A stretch of DNA of 64,000 nucleotides from Croceivirga sp009797885 (GTDB lineage: Bacteria > Bacteroidota > Bacteroidia > Flavobacteriales > Flavobacteriaceae): contig AP035880.1 of assembly GCA_045866215.1 (NCBI GenBank), forward strand, positions 4,340,001 through 4,404,000. The letters are read 5' to 3'. The position numbers were made by a program, and so were the translations under genes. The notes beneath the pieces are model-generated. The model did no database searches. It had not been told where the DNA came from and worked only from the letters and a program-made list of their open reading frames with translations. Positions 62,761 to 64,000 of the stretch are shown piece after piece. Position 1 is the stretch's first letter, and each line of letters opens with the position of its first letter.

Positions 62761-62791
62761 TAACATTGACATGGCCGAAGTCGTGTTGTTA
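62761..62791 (-). repeat. Imperfect hairpin overlapping the stop of the serine hydrolase gene
   Basis: TAACA at 62761, then ACA, pairs with TGTTGTTA at 62784-62791 with a three-base bulge. The TAA stop of the hydrolase lies in the right arm. The fold occupies most of the 56-base gap to the DUF2911 gene. Together with the hairpin at 61773 it raises the idea of a cassette-like junction; integron attC core motifs (RYYYAAC/GTTRRRY) are not met exactly. Confidence 0.4.
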
Positions 62792-63919
62792 ATCGTTCAA
62801 AAGAAATATGTCAAGAAATAATTTTGCAAATAATGACTGTTCTACTTCTGCACTGTCTAAAGGGTTTCCCCACCACATACCTTCACTATTCGCTAGAATA
62901 ATTAGAGTTATATTTTCATTGGGAACCTTTAGGTAAAGCGCTGTAAACCCTGCTTCTTCATCCCAACCAGCGTGCCATATTAGGTTTTCCCCGTTATACT
63001 GCTGCACATACCAACCAAAAGCATAGGGCAATTCGGCACCGTCGGGTGCAGTAGCTGGCGACCAAAGCTTTTTCATTACTTCATCAGAAGCAAGCAAACC
63101 ATTATCCAATGCAATGTCATATTTTGCAAGGTCATTAACTGTTGAAACGATACCTGCTCCTCCTGCAAGGTGTCTTTCAGGAGCCATTAAAGTACGGTAT
63201 CTTCCGTCTTTGTACTTGTATCCATCTGACATATCAAAAAATACCGATGCCTTTTCGCTTTGCCATTGACTGGACATCGTTCTGGTCATTCCTGCTGGAC
63301 CAAGAATTCTTTTTTCAATATGTTGGGCTAGTTTGTTGTGCCCTGTCTCAGCAGCTGAAATAGGATTTCCGTAAACATATTCCAAATACCTAGAGAGTCT
63401 CGAATACATCAAAGGGTTATATAAAAATTGAGTTCCTGGTTCACCATTAACAGTGTGATTAAGAATATTTTTTATTGTTATTTCCGAAGCACAGCGCAGG
63501 TCTTTACCAAAAACAATAGGCGAATTTGACAGCCAACCGCAAAATTCACTCCAACCGGGCATATCGTTAATGAAAGCATTGAGGTTTACAATACCTTCTT
63601 CTTCAAGTTGAAGAAAAGAAAGACCAACAAAGGTCTTTGTAACTGAAGCAATCCAAAATGGGGTTTCTGGGGTTACCTTTTTGAATTCTAAACCATCGCC
63701 AGTATCAAAGTGTGAACTCCCAAAGCCTTTAGACCATACTAGCTCTTGGTCTTTTACAATCGCAGCAGCAAGTCCAGGAATGTGTTGCGCTACTCTTAAG
63801 GAATCCAATGCTGTGGAAAATTCATTGTATTCGATGTCAATACGATTTTTTAAACTTGCATTTTGGGAACAAATTGAAGTTGAGGCTAATATAGCAGCCA
63901 TTAAAATAAAGTGGCGCAT
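62789..63919 (-). CDS. Serine hydrolase, class C beta-lactamase family
   Basis: A 376-residue exported protein with a signal peptide ending SICSQ near residue 19. The beta-lactamase fold shows SxxK in ASVTKTFVGL (Ser and Lys three residues apart near residues 92-95), a Tyr-x-x second motif in FLYNPLMYSRL and the third motif HAGWDEEAGF near residue 318. Family members (beta-lactamase/esterase/DD-peptidase-like) act in the periplasm on varied esters or amides; true beta-lactamase activity is not expected. The DUF2911 gene follows 56 bases downstream. Confidence 0.9.
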   Translation of the reverse strand: MRHFILMAAILASTSICSQNASLKNRIDIEYNEFSTALDSLRVAQHIPGLAAAIVKDQELVWSKGFGSSHFDTGDGLEFKKVTPETPFWIASVTKTFVGLSFLQLEEEGIVNLNAFINDMPGWSEFCGWLSNSPIVFGKDLRCASEITIKNILNHTVNGEPGTQFLYNPLMYSRLSRYLEYVYGNPISAAETGHNKLAQHIEKRILGPAGMTRTMSSQWQSEKASVFFDMSDGYKYKDGRYRTLMAPERHLAGGAGIVSTVNDLAKYDIALDNGLLASDEVMKKLWSPATAPDGAELPYAFGWYVQQYNGENLIWHAGWDEEAGFTALYLKVPNENITLIILANSEGMWWGNPLDSAEVEQSLFAKLFLDIFLLND

Positions 63920-64000
63920 AAGAATTTATAAAAAGTTAGTGTTTTAAATTACGATTTTTTAAGAGCATTTTGACCTATTCAATTTCTAAATCCTCTTCTT

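Noticed and set aside
62761..62791. True integron attC site
   Set aside because: The hairpin arms do not match RYYYAAC and GTTRRRY together, and no integrase is in the window. It is kept only as a hairpin with a cautious hypothesis.

Overview
The window looks like chromosomal DNA of a marine Flavobacteriaceae-type Bacteroidota (similar in flavour to Maribacter, Zobellia or Arenibacter; genus not determinable here). The clues are AT-rich DNA, almost no Shine-Dalgarno sites, many short SPII lipoproteins, an STN/TonB receptor next to DUF4249 lipoproteins, FtsX-type 800-residue permeases, and a large Wzx/Wzy polysaccharide locus. No rRNA, tRNA, CRISPR array, insertion sequence or phage gene was seen.

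Region 1 (1-29308) is a two-armed capsule/exopolysaccharide locus. The minus-strand arm, read from 22000 to beyond position 1, holds UDP-glucose dehydrogenase, a UDP-glucuronate 4-epimerase, a sulfate-activation block (cysQ, a duplicated DUF2061 protein, cysC, cysD, cysN), an MBOAT/SGNH acyl-transfer pair, an alpha/beta hydrolase, a UDP-GalNAcA pathway pair (WbpP/TviB-like), the Wzx flippase, a Wzy-like polymerase, three GT4 glycosyltransferases and a broken asparagine synthetase tail. The plus-strand arm (22268-28563) holds a PglE-like aminotransferase, a PglF/WbpM-like dehydratase, Wza and a Wzc tyrosine autokinase, with the CpsB-type phosphatase convergent to it. A PL1 pectate-lyase-like lipoprotein sits on the opposite strand inside the first arm. 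Together the genes predict an acidic polysaccharide rich in (N-acetyl)galacturonate-type sugars that is probably O-acetylated and sulfated. The sulfotransferase itself and the initiating phosphoglycosyltransferase are not in the window.

Region 2 (29829-38217) is a small oxidative-metabolism group: an SDR, a VOC protein, an isoquinoline-1-oxidoreductase-like molybdenum hydroxylase pair (iorAB type) and an EthD lipoprotein closed by a clear terminator. A mosaic of nested inverted repeats follows, then an ATC-hydrolase-family membrane protein, a secreted laminin-G-like protein and a lipoprotein.

Region 3 (38218-46065) is an outer-membrane operon: a secreted protein of unknown role, an STN-containing TonB receptor, two tandemly duplicated DUF4249 lipoproteins and a macroglobulin/plug-like secreted protein. 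Region 4 (46411-57391) has two large orphan FtsX/MacB-type permeases flanking rsgA, a metallo-beta-lactamase-fold lipoprotein, a TetR regulator, and a BlaI/BlaR1-type pair in which the M56 peptidase carries seven periplasmic ankyrin repeats; two perfect operator-like palindromes lie in front of blaI.

Region 5 (57605-64000) has a small lipoprotein, a tandem universal stress protein, a Crp/Fnr regulator flanked by two near-identical palindromes, a decayed stretch ending in a frameshifted tautomerase pseudogene, another lipoprotein, and a DUF2911 protein and a serine hydrolase that are each followed by a hairpin, possibly cassette-like.
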